Assembly (NCBI GenBank): GCA_022601195.1
Contig: JAHZIX010000009.1
Coordinates: forward strand, 1-32,681
Direction: 5' to 3'
DNA: 32,681 nt
Source of the DNA: Deltaproteobacteria bacterium
Lineage (GTDB): Bacteria; Acidobacteriota; Thermoanaerobaculia; Multivoradales; JAHZIX01
In this document: positions 16,602-24,716 of the stretch, piece by piece
Numbering within the stretch: the first letter of the stretch is position 1
How the letters are laid out: each line of letters opens with the position of its first letter
Program-made: the position numbers and the translations under genes
Notes under the pieces: generated by a model
Seen by the model: only the letters and a program-made list of their open reading frames with translations
Databases searched by the model: none
What the model was told of the DNA's origin: nothing

Positions 16602-16636
16602 TGCTAAACTAAAGGTTTCGACACTTTAATTTAGCA
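16602..16636 (+). promoter_or_regulatory. 13-bp inverted repeat just before the Delta-60 gene
   Basis: TGCTAAACTAAAG (16602-16614) and CTTTAATTTAGCA (16624-16636) pair over 12 of 13 positions around a 9-base spacer. It is strikingly A/T-rich for this region and ends 19 bases before the ATG, just upstream of the AGGGGG ribosome site. It could be an operator or a leader hairpin. Confidence 0.55.
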
Positions 16637-16655
16637 AGATTAGGGGGTAACCAGA

Positions 16656-18062
16656 ATGCCACGCCTACCCAATGACCCGGATCAGTTCATTCAACGAAAA
16701 GGGTCTCCTGGAGACTTGGACCTCAGTTTCCGCCCGGCGATCGGAGTCGAGAGCCACCAGCAGAACTCTTCGGTCCATGCGATCGCAATCCAAGAGGACG
16801 GCCGGATTCTCATCGGGGGTCACTTCGAAACCTATGATGGCGTTCCCCGTGTGGCGGTGGCCCGCCTACAAAGCACGGGCCTTTTGGATTCCAGCTTTGA
16901 CCCCGCCGAGGGGTTGACGGTCTTCGACGCTGCCAACAACCAGCAGCTCACCGGAACCGTTGGCGATCTCGCCATTCGCCGGATTCCATCCCCCTCGGGA
17001 GACGACCGGTACGAAATCACTGTGGTGGGTCTGTTCACCCATCTTCGCCATTCACCGAGCCGCTACATCGCAAGACTGGACGACGCCGGCAACAAGGTCC
17101 CTTCCTTCAGCTCACCCTTTGAGATCCAAGATGGAAGAGAAAGTGAGCCGCCAGTTGAGGAAGGCAGCGAACGAACCGCGATTCATTTCCCTGGCAGCGT
17201 CGGCTTATGGCAAGACCAAACCATCGTGTCGCAGAGTTTTCGCCGCTGTGGAGATTTCGAGCGATGGGCCATCGCTCGCCTGGGGCCGACCGGGAGCTGC
17301 GATGCCTCCTATGCCCATCAAAGCAAAGGAAGCACGGGTAGCCGCAACGTTGGTGCTGGCCCTTCTTTGGTGTTACCGGATGGCAGCGTCCTGTTCGGCG
17401 GCAACTTCGACTATTGGGGAGATACCCGGACTCCCGACGGTACACTCCAATACGAGCCTAGGCCTCGCATCGCCCGGTTCACTCCCAGTGGCGGTCTCGA
17501 TCGCGGTTTCGGACCCGCCGCCTACGAAGATGCCAACGGTACCTTCCATACCGGCAGAGGGCCAGTCCATGCCCTGGCCCGCCAAACGGATGGCAAGTTC
17601 CTCGTGGTCGGCAATTTCTTTTACATCAAGCCCAACAGCAACACCGAGCTCGGGAGCCTTGTTCGCTTGCACAGCGACGGCAGCTGGGAGCTACCCGGAC
17701 CGCAGCTACCGGATGGCATCGCGAGCAGGATCTTCGCCATAGCCGTTGAGCCCCAGCCAGGAGACGAGCCCGACAAGATCCTTATCGCTGGAGACTTCCA
17801 AACCTACGGCGACGTCCCCCGCAACCGCCTCGCCCGCCTCCACTCTGATGGCAGCCTGGACACCAGCTTCGACCCCGGAGAAGGCCCCAATGGTCCGGTG
17901 AAAACGCTTGCCGTTCAACCGGACGGCAGCCTGCTGATCGGGGGTTCCTTCACCGAATACGCTGGACGGCGACGCCACGGTGTTGCCCGGGTCCTCCTGC
18001 ACAAGATCGAGCGAGTGAAGGCTCCGGAGAAAGAAGAATCCGAAGACCTGCCGTCCCTTTAG
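16656..18062 (+). CDS. Delta-60 repeat (beta-propeller-like) protein
   Basis: A 468-residue protein built from about six units of the Delta-60 type: 'hAiaiQpDGrilIGGxFxxYxGvpRxxvARLxxdGxLDxSFdP'-like segments, clearest at about 39-83, 215-290, 300-345, 350-405 and 410-450. Key pieces are SVHAIAIQEDGRILIGGHF, PVHALARQTDGKFLVVGNF and PVKTLAVQPDGSLLIGGSF. Such repeats are thought to form beta-propellers and usually occur in secreted proteins. Here no signal peptide, membrane segment or sorting tail is visible: the N-terminus is MPRLPNDPDQFIQRKGSPGD. The ribosome site AGGGGG lies 8 bases before the ATG. It is a single-gene unit bracketed by inverted repeats. Function unknown. Confidence 0.9.
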   Translation: MPRLPNDPDQFIQRKGSPGDLDLSFRPAIGVESHQQNSSVHAIAIQEDGRILIGGHFETYDGVPRVAVARLQSTGLLDSSFDPAEGLTVFDAANNQQLTGTVGDLAIRRIPSPSGDDRYEITVVGLFTHLRHSPSRYIARLDDAGNKVPSFSSPFEIQDGRESEPPVEEGSERTAIHFPGSVGLWQDQTIVSQSFRRCGDFERWAIARLGPTGSCDASYAHQSKGSTGSRNVGAGPSLVLPDGSVLFGGNFDYWGDTRTPDGTLQYEPRPRIARFTPSGGLDRGFGPAAYEDANGTFHTGRGPVHALARQTDGKFLVVGNFFYIKPNSNTELGSLVRLHSDGSWELPGPQLPDGIASRIFAIAVEPQPGDEPDKILIAGDFQTYGDVPRNRLARLHSDGSLDTSFDPGEGPNGPVKTLAVQPDGSLLIGGSFTEYAGRRRHGVARVLLHKIERVKAPEKEESEDLPSL

Positions 18063-18089
18063 TCAGACAGCCGGAAGGCTCGGGCTAAT

Positions 18090-18172
18090 GGAGCATGCTC
18101 CGATATCGACGGTACTCACCTCACAGGTCGCCGCCAGATTAGAAATGACCGCCGGGAGAGAACCGTCGATAT
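18090..18172. repeat. Palindrome plus long inverted repeat after the Delta-60 gene
   Basis: GGAGCATGCTCC (18090-18101) is a perfect 12-bp palindrome. It is followed by ATATCGACGGT (18103-18113), whose exact reverse complement ACCGTCGATAT lies at 18162-18172. The arms stay similar for seven more bases inward (16 of 18 matches in all). The interior has a small ACCT-CAC-AGGT stem (18118-18128). This fills the 163-base convergent gap between the Delta-60 gene and the OmpA-like gene. It could be a bidirectional terminator or a small mobile/REP-like element. Confidence 0.65.
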
Positions 18173-18225
18173 ACCCTTTGGCCCCAGCTCCTGCCCTGAG
18201 CGACAAGCCCCAATGACCGAAGGGC

Positions 18226-19023
18226 TCACTCCCCATCTGCTGGGGTCCAGTGGAACTTTATCTGTTCCTGTCTGCTAATGATTCCGGGTCTCGGCTCCGG
18301 GTAACTGGTGGCTTTGATCTCGATTCCGTAGCAATGCTCTTTGATGGCTTTCTCGGTGCGGATTGCACGATGTGCGGCGATCTTTCTGGCGTCCTCAGAA
18401 GGGGTTCCGAGATCCGAGTACGCTGAAAAATAGAGTTTTCCAACTCCCTTTTCCGCCAGGTCCCAACATAGTTCCTTCAGCTTCTTCTTGGCATCGTCCG
18501 TCAGGGTCGTCGCTCCTGGCTCCACAGAGATTGAGAGCTCCCCCTTCTGAGAATCGGAATCGGAGTGGGGCTCGACTGAATTCTCGAGATTGGGTGGAGA
18601 CTGGTAGGACTTCTCTTTGGGCTTCGACCTAGGCGCAAAGAGGACACATAGAGCCAAGAGGAATCCGGACCCAACCAGAAAAAGACCGGGAGAAGTCGCA
18701 GCAAAAGTACGTGCTGGCGTCTCCAGATCGGCTCCGCTAACCTTCCAGGTAGGACGCCGAAAAGCGATCACGCTTGTCGCACCGGAGATGAGCAGGAGAG
18801 ACGAGAGAGAGAGGAGCCAAACCTCGATCAACTCAAGGTGGCTTAGATTCAGAAACAAGTGCCCAGCCCCTAGAAATATCAATGGGGGAAGAACCAAACA
18901 TGCCAGAAAACCCAGTCCATATCGCCTATATCTTTTCCATCTAGATTTCTCATACTCCTCTGGGGTTACAAGATCCTTCTTTGACTCATATCGACCCGCC
19001 TGCGCTTCATTCCTATTAGCCAT
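18226..19023 (-). CDS. Membrane protein with C-terminal OmpA-like domain
   Basis: A 265-residue protein. After a charged N-terminus, three hydrophobic segments lie at about 36-58, 64-88 and 111-130, then a Pro/Ser/Lys-rich linker (131-160). The C-terminal part (about 162-260) resembles a divergent OmpA/MotB fold: SISVEPGATTLTDDAKKKL, then YFSAYSDLGTPSEDARKIAA, HRA and a final SYPEPRPG. The Asp204 of YSDLG takes the place of the GHTD aspartate that contacts peptidoglycan. Canonical residues are only partly kept, so binding is uncertain. The AGGGGG ribosome site before the ATG at 19023 is good. It lies 95 bases after the UPF0114 gene and may be in its operon. Confidence 0.65.
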   Translation of the reverse strand: MANRNEAQAGRYESKKDLVTPEEYEKSRWKRYRRYGLGFLACLVLPPLIFLGAGHLFLNLSHLELIEVWLLSLSSLLLISGATSVIAFRRPTWKVSGADLETPARTFAATSPGLFLVGSGFLLALCVLFAPRSKPKEKSYQSPPNLENSVEPHSDSDSQKGELSISVEPGATTLTDDAKKKLKELCWDLAEKGVGKLYFSAYSDLGTPSEDARKIAAHRAIRTEKAIKEHCYGIEIKATSYPEPRPGIISRQEQIKFHWTPADGE

Positions 19024-19118
19024 ATCTTCCCCCTTCCGTCCTCTGTATTGCTCCTACACTCGGAAATACTGTCGGTGCAATGCGCACTATTCCTTTCACT
19101 CAGCCAAGGACCAGGCGT

Positions 19119-20081
19119 TCATTTCTTACCGTAAACAAGGTTGACATCGAGCTTCGGCTGATGCGCCTTGCCATCATCCCCCGAGTGGGCAGATTGGTGA
19201 TGAGAGGCGACTTCCAACCGATTGATATAGGTAATCGCGATGGCAGAGAAGATAAACACCAGATGAATCACCGAGGTCAGCACCAAGGGAAGGTAGTACT
19301 CCAACTCAAAAGCGCCTAGCTGACTACTGGGAAAATCAAGCTGCAAGAATTCCATGAGCAAATGAATAGAAGAAATAATGACAATGGACGCCGACACCTT
19401 GACCTTGAGCTCAGAAATCGTCAATTTCCCCAGCCAAACCGGCATGGAGTGCTTCATGCCGATACGAGACACCGTGTTCTCGTAGCCTCCGATCAGAACC
19501 ATCACTACCAGAGATCCAATGAGCACCAAGTCGAGCAATTTGACCGCCGGGGCGATCACGGCAACCAGGGAATTGTCGATGGGTACCTGCTGGAGAAAGA
19601 TAAAGGCCAACAGACTCTTGGTAGCCTTGGCGGTCATCTTGGTAACATCAATGAAGGTGTAGGAGAGGATTGCGAAAAGGACGAAGGAGAGGAGGACATA
19701 GACGAAGGCCATGATCCAGCGACTGCCGGAGACCACCTTGTCGACCAAGTCTTCCAGGGCGGACCCTGAGTGGTACTGCTCCTTGATCTCTTCATTGAAG
19801 CGGCTCGTAGTCTGCTTGATGGCTCCATCGATGAGACCTTTGATCAGCCTGGTCTTTATCTCCTCCTGAAGCTGCTCCTCGAGGATTCTCGCTTCAGGTC
19901 CTCTCGGACGCCTCCTCTCTGGAGCCTTCTCATCCGGTGCTCCGTCTTTCTCATCCACCTCCTCTTCCTCGGTAGAGAGGCTTTCCTCCATTGTGTCGGT
20001 AACAAAATCGGCCAATGCTTCGGTGAGAGTGTAGAGATCTGAATGACCTCTTTTCCTACTTCGATAGTTCTCCTGTGACAA
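19119..20081 (-). CDS. UPF0114 (YqhA family) membrane protein with N-terminal extension
   Basis: A 320-residue protein whose core (about 115-290) matches the YqhA/UPF0114 family: SGSRWIMAFVYVLL, GGYENTVSRI (198-207), WLGKLTISELKVKVSASIV and ISSIHLLMEFL, with four hydrophobic segments (about 121-144, 171-198, 227-248, 263-287). E. coli YqhA has about 164 residues, so this protein carries an extra 110-residue N-terminal part rich in Glu and Arg (35-105, partly coiled-coil-like) and a His-rich tail. Function of the family is not established. The start is a TTG at 20081 with AGGGGG nine bases upstream; an ATG at 19991 lacks a ribosome site. The OmpA-like gene follows. Confidence 0.85.
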   Translation of the reverse strand: MSQENYRSRKRGHSDLYTLTEALADFVTDTMEESLSTEEEEVDEKDGAPDEKAPERRRPRGPEARILEEQLQEEIKTRLIKGLIDGAIKQTTSRFNEEIKEQYHSGSALEDLVDKVVSGSRWIMAFVYVLLSFVLFAILSYTFIDVTKMTAKATKSLLAFIFLQQVPIDNSLVAVIAPAVKLLDLVLIGSLVVMVLIGGYENTVSRIGMKHSMPVWLGKLTISELKVKVSASIVIISSIHLLMEFLQLDFPSSQLGAFELEYYLPLVLTSVIHLVFIFSAIAITYINRLEVASHHQSAHSGDDGKAHQPKLDVNLVYGKK

Positions 20082-20421
20082 AACGAAAGTCCCCCTTTCC
20101 GAGCCCTACCTCCACCTCCGTGACGGAGAGCCATCGCCCTTGAGAGAAAAGCCGCCAGGCGCATCTCCCCTATGGATCTCTTCCTGAAACTCAACATGTA
20201 AAAGGGGCTCGAAGCGAGACCTACAGGCTATCTCCCGACACCGCGGAGACAGCTACCAGAGCCACAACCGCCGTTCAGGAAGACGAAACTCCCCCTCTCC
20301 CCCTATCAAGAAGAGCGATGAAACGGTGAGGTCGAGGTCATTGGAAAGGAAGATTTTTTCTTTGAGGGACTATTCCGAGAACCCGCCGCACCGCTACCCG
20401 ATGTCCGAAGGGGAATCTCCA
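20082..20421. other. 340-base intergenic stretch without a gene
   Basis: This is the gap between the GrpB stop and the UPF0114 start, both on the minus strand. I see only the AGGGGG ribosome site of the UPF0114 gene at its left end. No clear promoter, strong hairpin, repeat or supported ORF was found; short ORFs on both strands lack ribosome sites and family signals. Confidence 0.5.
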
Positions 20422-20997
20422 TCACCCATAGAAGCTCTTTGCCTGCTCTGTCACCTTGCGAATGAACTCGGTCTTGCCCTGGGTGTAGGCCACTCGATCC
20501 CGAGGTGCAGTGAGGGCGAGACGGACTTTCAGCTCCTGGTACTGCTGAGCGATATCTGGATGCTCCCGCAGATAATCCCGAAAGAGGAGCCGCTCCCAAT
20601 GGCTGGAAAAACCTCTCTCCACCATATGAATGTGGTGGGTGCGGGAGCCCGTTTGGGAGTCTCTCTTGATCAACCAAGCATAGAAAGGTGGACCGTCGTC
20701 GCCGTGGGTCGGTCGCCAGAAATACTCATAACCTTGACCCTCTAGCACCGGCGCTATTCGCGTCCGCGTCTGCGGCAAATCGGCAACCTCCACCAGAATA
20801 TCGACAATGGGCTTCGCACCAAGACCTGGTACCGCCGTGCTACCAAAGTGCTCTACCCGTTGAATGAGAGCCTGGGGTAGGCAGGAGACCAGGTGCTGCT
20901 TTTCTCGCCGGAACGCTTCGGGCCAGGCCGGGTCATAAGGGACGATCGTTACCTCTTCCTGAATAGCTCGCTGAATTCGCTGTTCCAGGGTCTCCAT
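20422..20997 (-). CDS. GrpB family protein (UPF0157)
   Basis: A 191-residue protein of the GrpB/UPF0157 family, which belongs to the nucleotidyltransferase fold. The hallmark segments are VPYDPAWPEAFRREKQHL (about 19-36), VEHFGSTAVPGLGAKPIVDI (48-67) and a late THHIHMVERG, then LLFRDYLREHPDIAQQY. The GS...D-x-D-type pocket suggests a nucleotidyltransferase-like role, but the physiological reaction is not established. The AAGGGAAGC site precedes the ATG at 20997. It is 57 bases after the DUF2071 gene and probably the last gene of a three-gene operon. Confidence 0.93.
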   Translation of the reverse strand: METLEQRIQRAIQEEVTIVPYDPAWPEAFRREKQHLVSCLPQALIQRVEHFGSTAVPGLGAKPIVDILVEVADLPQTRTRIAPVLEGQGYEYFWRPTHGDDGPPFYAWLIKRDSQTGSRTHHIHMVERGFSSHWERLLFRDYLREHPDIAQQYQELKVRLALTAPRDRVAYTQGKTEFIRKVTEQAKSFYG

Positions 20998-21054
20998 TGC
21001 TTCCCTTCGCCTCTCAATACCTTGGCTCAGCCCGACTTTGTTGCTTCTCGCTGT

Positions 21055-21768
21055 CTAGGAGCAGACGCAGGCCAGGCCTTCTTGAGCCCTCCACTCGTGC
21101 TCGAGATCCCGCATGATGAAGCCACTGTCGAATTCCACCGATCCCGAGGGAAATAGGTCCTGATTCCTAAAATAGGAAGACGACTCGGACGCCACCGCAA
21201 GGGGTTCCATCCGCCATTCCCGGGTCCACAGCTCAATGGTATCCAGGGCCGCCGGATCCGAACCTGGTGACCAACCGATATTGCCTCCCAGAAAAAAGGC
21301 CGAGGCGGCGGCGAGAGAGGGAAACACCGAGCCAGCGGTATCATTTTCCGTCACCGTCGCATCGATGCTCATGATTCTCACTCCCTCTCGATCGGTGATT
21401 ACCACCTTGTAATCTGGCCCTGCGGACTTTACCTTGAAGTCGGAATATTGGTAGAGACCCGGAAAAAGACGCCCCCCGGAGAATTGATTCAATCGAGAGT
21501 CGGTATCTCGCCGAGGCACATAAACCCCTTCCCCACCCTCATGGATGACTGCGATTCGATGGGCAGCGTTGTGGCTTTTCGATCCCACTATCGCAGGAAT
21601 GCCACGGGGGCGCATTCGACTTAGGCTCACCTGGCAAATTCCCCCTATACCCCACCCATCCACCAACTTCGGTTTCAAGGGTTCCGGCAAGACCGTCTGT
21701 AGAAGGTCCGGATCAACTCGGTAGTTGAGCAAAATCCGGTGATCGATGACTCCTGTCATCACGTCCAT
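21055..21768 (-). CDS. DUF2071 (YqjF-like) protein
   Basis: A 237-residue DUF2071 protein, related in fold to acetoacetate decarboxylase. The recognisable opening is MTGVIDHRILLNYRVDPDLL and VLPEPLKPKLVDGWGIGGIC; the middle has HNAAHRIAVIHEGGEGVYVP-RRDT, and the end has FDSGFIMRDLEHEWRAQ. Members are of unknown function and lack a proven catalytic residue set. AGGAAGG lies about seven bases before the ATG at 21768, 18 bases after the preceding membrane-protein stop, so the two are co-transcribed. It is expected to be cytoplasmic. Confidence 0.88.
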   Translation of the reverse strand: MDVMTGVIDHRILLNYRVDPDLLQTVLPEPLKPKLVDGWGIGGICQVSLSRMRPRGIPAIVGSKSHNAAHRIAVIHEGGEGVYVPRRDTDSRLNQFSGGRLFPGLYQYSDFKVKSAGPDYKVVITDREGVRIMSIDATVTENDTAGSVFPSLAAASAFFLGGNIGWSPGSDPAALDTIELWTREWRMEPLAVASESSSYFRNQDLFPSGSVEFDSGFIMRDLEHEWRAQEGLACVCS

Positions 21769-21786
21769 GATGCTTCCTTCCTAGGG

Positions 21787-22518
21787 CTAGTCGACCTCTT
21801 TCTTCATCACCGCCAGTGCGGCGACCAGATCCTCGATTTGAAACTCGTAGTATTTTCCTCCCTGCCGGAAACACAGCAAGGCTCCACAGGCTAGAGCCAC
21901 CATAGCAGCCACACTCGGCCACAATTGGAAGGGACGTAGGCCCAAACCGGTAATGGGGCTGACCACCATGGCCCAGACCAGAAGAGACGCGGCCACGCCA
22001 TCGTAAGTTGCTGCCATGGCCCAATAGCGGGAAAGATGAGTAAAAGCGACGGACTGGGAGTGGTTTGCAGCCAGTTGCTGCCACAGCCGGATATACAGGC
22101 GCCAACGGGGGAACTGCTTCGGAGCTTTGCCGTCCAGAAAGTTCGCCACTATCGGTCCCTTGAGCTGCTGCCCCTTCAAGGCCTGAGTCAGGGTCTTCTG
22201 GAGAACCTGGCGCCGAAAGAGTTGCCCATTGAGGGCTCTACCAAGAGAAAAAGTCGCCAGGCCACAGATATAACAGGCGATCATCAATGCCAAGCCAGCT
22301 CTCCAGCCGGATGGAATCCCTGACAACCAAACGAGAAGGGGCAGATCCGCTACCGTCGACGACGCTGACCGCCAGCCAAGAAACAGCAAGGCCCCCACGG
22401 TACTCGCACCGGCAACGAAGAAGGAGAGGTCGAAAATGTGGAAAAACTCTCCCAGCCTGCCGAACATGACGGCGACCCCACTGGCTGCTTCATCGACAAC
22501 GCCCTTCTTCTCACTCAT
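21787..22518 (-). CDS. Integral membrane protein of unknown family
   Basis: A 243-residue protein from the ATG at 22518, which has AGGAGG about ten bases upstream; an upstream GTG at 22557 would add 13 residues. Four to five hydrophobic segments are visible: IFDLSFFVAGASTVGALLFL, the GWRAGLALMIACYICGLATF region, VAASLLVWAMVVSPITGLGL, and WPSVAAMVALACGALLCF. The loop between them is basic (FLDGKAPKQFPRWRLYIRLW), and the tail YYEFQIEDLVAALAVMKKEV is probably cytoplasmic. I do not recognise the family. It starts a likely operon with the DUF2071 and GrpB genes. Confidence 0.75.
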   Translation of the reverse strand: MSEKKGVVDEAASGVAVMFGRLGEFFHIFDLSFFVAGASTVGALLFLGWRSASSTVADLPLLVWLSGIPSGWRAGLALMIACYICGLATFSLGRALNGQLFRRQVLQKTLTQALKGQQLKGPIVANFLDGKAPKQFPRWRLYIRLWQQLAANHSQSVAFTHLSRYWAMAATYDGVAASLLVWAMVVSPITGLGLRPFQLWPSVAAMVALACGALLCFRQGGKYYEFQIEDLVAALAVMKKEVD

Positions 22519-22667
22519 CTCCTGAGCTCCTCCTGACTGCTGCGAATCAACGAGCACATTCTCAGGTCAGACTATGCGGAAAGAAAACCAAGATCAATCA
22601 CTGAGATATTCACTCGATCGAAGGCGCAGCTGTCTGGAATTAGGAAAATTCTGGGAGCGAAACCGCC

Positions 22668-24716
22668 TCAGGAGGTCCCTTGGGGTCGAGAAGCAAGAGA
22701 TTTCCCTCGAATCGCCAGGCTCTCTTCGAGGTAGTCTTCGAGCCGTGGGCGACTCTCCATCTGCCTCCGTCCGCCCAGGTGTTCCCCAAAGAAACGCTCC
22801 ACTAGAAAGAGATAGGCTTCCCTCAGCAGAGGACTTTCGAAACTATGGCCCGCCTGCTCATCCACGAGCAGGCTGACATCTTTTCCCAACCCATCCAAGG
22901 CCAGAGCGTAGTGCTGCACGTCCACCAATGCGATCTTCTCGTCCCGAGCTCCAGCCACCATCAGGAGGGGCCTTGCGGTATCGGCCAGGCGCGCCTCAGG
23001 GGAGTTGCGCCGCAACTTCTCCACCGCTGCCGGATCATCGCGGTCGACGACGAGGTGCCATAGAACTTCCATTTGAGAGAGACCATTCGAAAGCTTGTGG
23101 TTGCTGGCTGCTACGTCCTCTAGGGAGCGAAGCAGATCGATAGCGGGGGCCGAGGCGAGACCAGCTTGGAAGAGCTCCGGGGAGAAGGCGACCCCTCCCA
23201 GGGCGGAGAAACCTCCGAAGGAATGCCCCATGATCCCCACTCGCTGGGGATTGCCGATCCCTTGATCCAGCAAGAAATGAACCCCATCGACGATGTCTCG
23301 ATGCACTTGGCCGTCACCGAATTCCCCTTTCGCTGCCAGCATGTACTTCAATCCATAGCCGGTAGAGGCGCGAAAATTCGGTTCGAAGACGATGTACCCT
23401 CGGCTGACTAGAAATTGAGTGATCGGATCGAAACCCTGGCGAACATGATTCCAAGGACCTCCGTGGATACGAGCTACCATCGGAGCTTTCCCAAGGTCCA
23501 CGTCTCGGGGAACGGAGAGAAATCCATATACCCTCCTGCCGTCCTCAGCTACATAACTCAGAGATCTCTTTGGAACGGCAAGATCTGCCGGCAGCCCGGG
23601 GCTCGATAGGCGCTCCTGCTCCAGAATTGGTTTGGCCTGACGAAGCTCTGTATCGTAGATAAAAAACCGCCGATGTTGGTGGGTGGGGAGGTTCTGGGAC
23701 ACCAACCAGAATCGATGCTCGGTCCCTCGAGGCTCCACCTCTAGCCCTCCGTCCGGAAGAATCCCTTCCAACTCTCTCAAATGCCTACTGACCGCCTCGG
23801 TGAGACCATAGTTTCGACGACTCTCGGTGTCGTAGTAGGCCAACAGGGGCCTTCCGCTGGTGGGATCGAAACGAACCTCTTCAAGGTCCGCGAAACGCAG
23901 AGGGTCTTCGTGAAAAACGCTCACTTTCCCCGTCTTCGGTTCCAATGTCGTGAGCTTCCAACGATCCCCATCCGGCCGATGTTGGAGCCAGAGGCGGTTG
24001 ATATCTGGCTCTACCGCTAGCAGTCCACAGGCATTCAGAAGACTGCAGCGAAAGATCTCCTCTCCCAAGCCCTTCGGGGGATCGATGGCCTTGGGTCGGT
24101 GGACCACTAACTCGACTCCGTCTACTCCGGTTAGATAGGCCACTCGACCCAAACGGTCCAAGACAAAGGAATGGATGGGCAGATCGCTGCGGAACAGGAC
24201 CACCGAGTTGCCGAACCGATCGATGCGCAGCAGGCGGAAGTCTGCCTCGTCGAACTTCTGCGTCACCAGGATGTGCGCGGGAAGAATCGGGTCGACACCC
24301 CGGTACTCCTCTTCCCGGGCCAAATCTTGACGCCACATCAAAGAGGGCCTACCTGAACCGCGGGGAAGGAATGCGACCTGATCTTCCGTCTCCAGGAAGA
24401 GACCACTCCCTCCGGTGGCCCAATCGAATCGTTTGACCTGTTTCGATTCCAGGCGGCGAATCTTCTCACCGGTTCTTGAGTTCAGGACCCACAGACTAGC
24501 CCCGTAGGGCTCGCGTAACAGAAAGGCGACTCCGTTGCCCTCAGGAGAGAGGGCTACCTGCATCACTCTGGGTTTCACCAAGAAGAGATCTCGATGGGTT
24601 GGCATCGTGTCCTGGCTTTTGCCCGTGGCTGGCCGCCCACCGCCAACCACCAAAAAGAGTAGGAGAAAGAGAGGGAGCCATTCTGCTCCCAAGCCCGCCG
24701 ATTTTAGGCGTTTCAT
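22668..24716 (-). CDS. Exported S9 family (prolyl oligopeptidase-like) peptidase
   Basis: A 682-residue S9 serine peptidase with a signal peptide (hydrophobic 13-25). An N-terminal seven-bladed-propeller-like part (about 40-390; repeated short strands such as PRVMQVALSPEGNGVAFLL) is followed by the catalytic hydrolase domain (about 410-650). The oxyanion-side motif RIHGGPWNH is present; the triad is Ser499 in GHSFGG, Asp592 in GARDEK and His624 in QAGHSFE. S9 enzymes cut short peptides, often after proline or small residues. Its ATG overlaps the permease stop by ATGA, so it is translationally coupled to the ABC transporter and is the last gene of the gntR operon. Substrate unknown. Confidence 0.94.
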   Translation of the reverse strand: MKRLKSAGLGAEWLPLFLLLFLVVGGGRPATGKSQDTMPTHRDLFLVKPRVMQVALSPEGNGVAFLLREPYGASLWVLNSRTGEKIRRLESKQVKRFDWATGGSGLFLETEDQVAFLPRGSGRPSLMWRQDLAREEEYRGVDPILPAHILVTQKFDEADFRLLRIDRFGNSVVLFRSDLPIHSFVLDRLGRVAYLTGVDGVELVVHRPKAIDPPKGLGEEIFRCSLLNACGLLAVEPDINRLWLQHRPDGDRWKLTTLEPKTGKVSVFHEDPLRFADLEEVRFDPTSGRPLLAYYDTESRRNYGLTEAVSRHLRELEGILPDGGLEVEPRGTEHRFWLVSQNLPTHQHRRFFIYDTELRQAKPILEQERLSSPGLPADLAVPKRSLSYVAEDGRRVYGFLSVPRDVDLGKAPMVARIHGGPWNHVRQGFDPITQFLVSRGYIVFEPNFRASTGYGLKYMLAAKGEFGDGQVHRDIVDGVHFLLDQGIGNPQRVGIMGHSFGGFSALGGVAFSPELFQAGLASAPAIDLLRSLEDVAASNHKLSNGLSQMEVLWHLVVDRDDPAAVEKLRRNSPEARLADTARPLLMVAGARDEKIALVDVQHYALALDGLGKDVSLLVDEQAGHSFESPLLREAYLFLVERFFGEHLGGRRQMESRPRLEDYLEESLAIRGKSLASRPQGTS

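Noticed and set aside
20326..20745. Open frame on the plus strand over the GrpB gene end
   Set aside because: Shadow of the minus-strand GrpB gene; no ribosome site or recognisable domain.
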